In this document: in pieces, positions 14,046 to 14,185 of the stretch
Layout of the letters: each line of letters begins with the position of its first letter
How positions within the stretch are numbered: position 1 is the first letter of the stretch
DNA from: Cellvibrio sp.
GTDB lineage: Bacteria > Pseudomonadota > Gammaproteobacteria > Pseudomonadales > Cellvibrionaceae
Reading direction: 5' to 3'
Assembly (NCBI GenBank): GCA_021323495.1
Contig: JAJQJO010000039.1
Location: 1-14,185 of the forward strand
DNA length: 14,185 nt
The notes under the pieces: model-generated
The model's input: the letters and a program-made list of their open reading frames with translations, nothing else
Told to the model about the DNA's origin: nothing
The model's database searches: none
Program-made: the position numbers and the translations under genes

Positions 14046-14185
14046 TATTTATAGGTATGGCTATCGAATTCTTATCTGATATAAATTTAACTAATTTATA
14101 GCTTATCGACTAAGGTTGTCTTGTTCACACGATAAGTGAAGCAACCCGCGCCCAGTGCGCTGCTTTGTTTCCCCAACTGATGACG
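14046..14185. other. Right-edge region, no confident gene
   Basis: AT-rich first half, then GC-richer sequence to the window edge. AAGCA and TGCTT flank GCGC/GCGC near 14142-14165 and could form a hairpin followed by TTTGTTT on the plus strand. On the minus strand a frame of 29 codons is open from the edge to a TAA at 14096-14098. The other two minus-strand frames are also open for some distance from the edge, so this is not enough to call a gene. It may be the 3' end of a gene convergent with kup. Confidence 0.25.

Noticed and set aside
14096..14185. Possible 3' end of a minus-strand gene at the right edge
   Set aside because: All three minus-strand frames are open for a stretch from the edge and the 29 codons match no family I recognise, so it cannot be supported from this window.

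Overview
The window looks like a chromosomal segment of a gammaproteobacterium. The protein set is a Rof antiterminator, a MATE pump, an MltB-type transglycosylase, cobalamin nucleotide-loop genes, a PhhC/TyrB-type aminotransferase, KdpDE-like regulators and Kup. Together with moderate GC content it resembles Cellvibrio and relatives. That placement is inference from protein character, not from a marker gene. I see no rRNA, tRNA, insertion sequence, integrase or CRISPR array. All calls were made by eye, without database searches.

Layout. 1-989 (+): the C-terminal half of an M2-family (ACE-like) dipeptidyl carboxypeptidase, cut by the left edge and followed by a strong terminator. 1075-4135 (-): a three-gene block transcribed MATE efflux pump, lipoprotein lytic transglycosylase, Rof. 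4207-7487 (-): cobalamin nucleotide-loop genes in the order cobT, cobS, (gap), cobU, cobC. The cobS/cobU gap holds a small membrane-anchored unknown gene on the opposite strand, whose 3' end overlaps the 3' end of cobS. 7668-8858 (+): an aromatic/aspartate aminotransferase. 8891-9566 (-): a RelE-type toxin followed by an overlapping XRE-type antitoxin. The antitoxin's last codons also form the terminator hairpin of the aminotransferase. 9678-13949 (+): a KdpD-like kinase lacking the KdpD N-terminal domain, its KdpE-like partner, then the potassium transporter Kup. The last ~240 bases hold the kup terminator and unassigned sequence.

How the genes work together. CobU, CobS, CobT and CobC form the lower cobalamin pathway. 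CobU activates adenosylcobinamide, CobT makes alpha-ribazole phosphate, CobS joins the two, and CobC removes a phosphate. The kinase/regulator pair overlaps by ATGA and lies 82 bases upstream of kup, suggesting a potassium- or turgor-linked circuit that uses Kup rather than KdpFABC. The kup leader can fold into a hairpin covering the kup ribosome-binding site and the first base of its start codon. The points most worth a second look are the kdpD'-kdpE-kup arrangement with that hairpin, the antisense small gene inside the cob cluster, and the terminator encoded inside the antitoxin gene.
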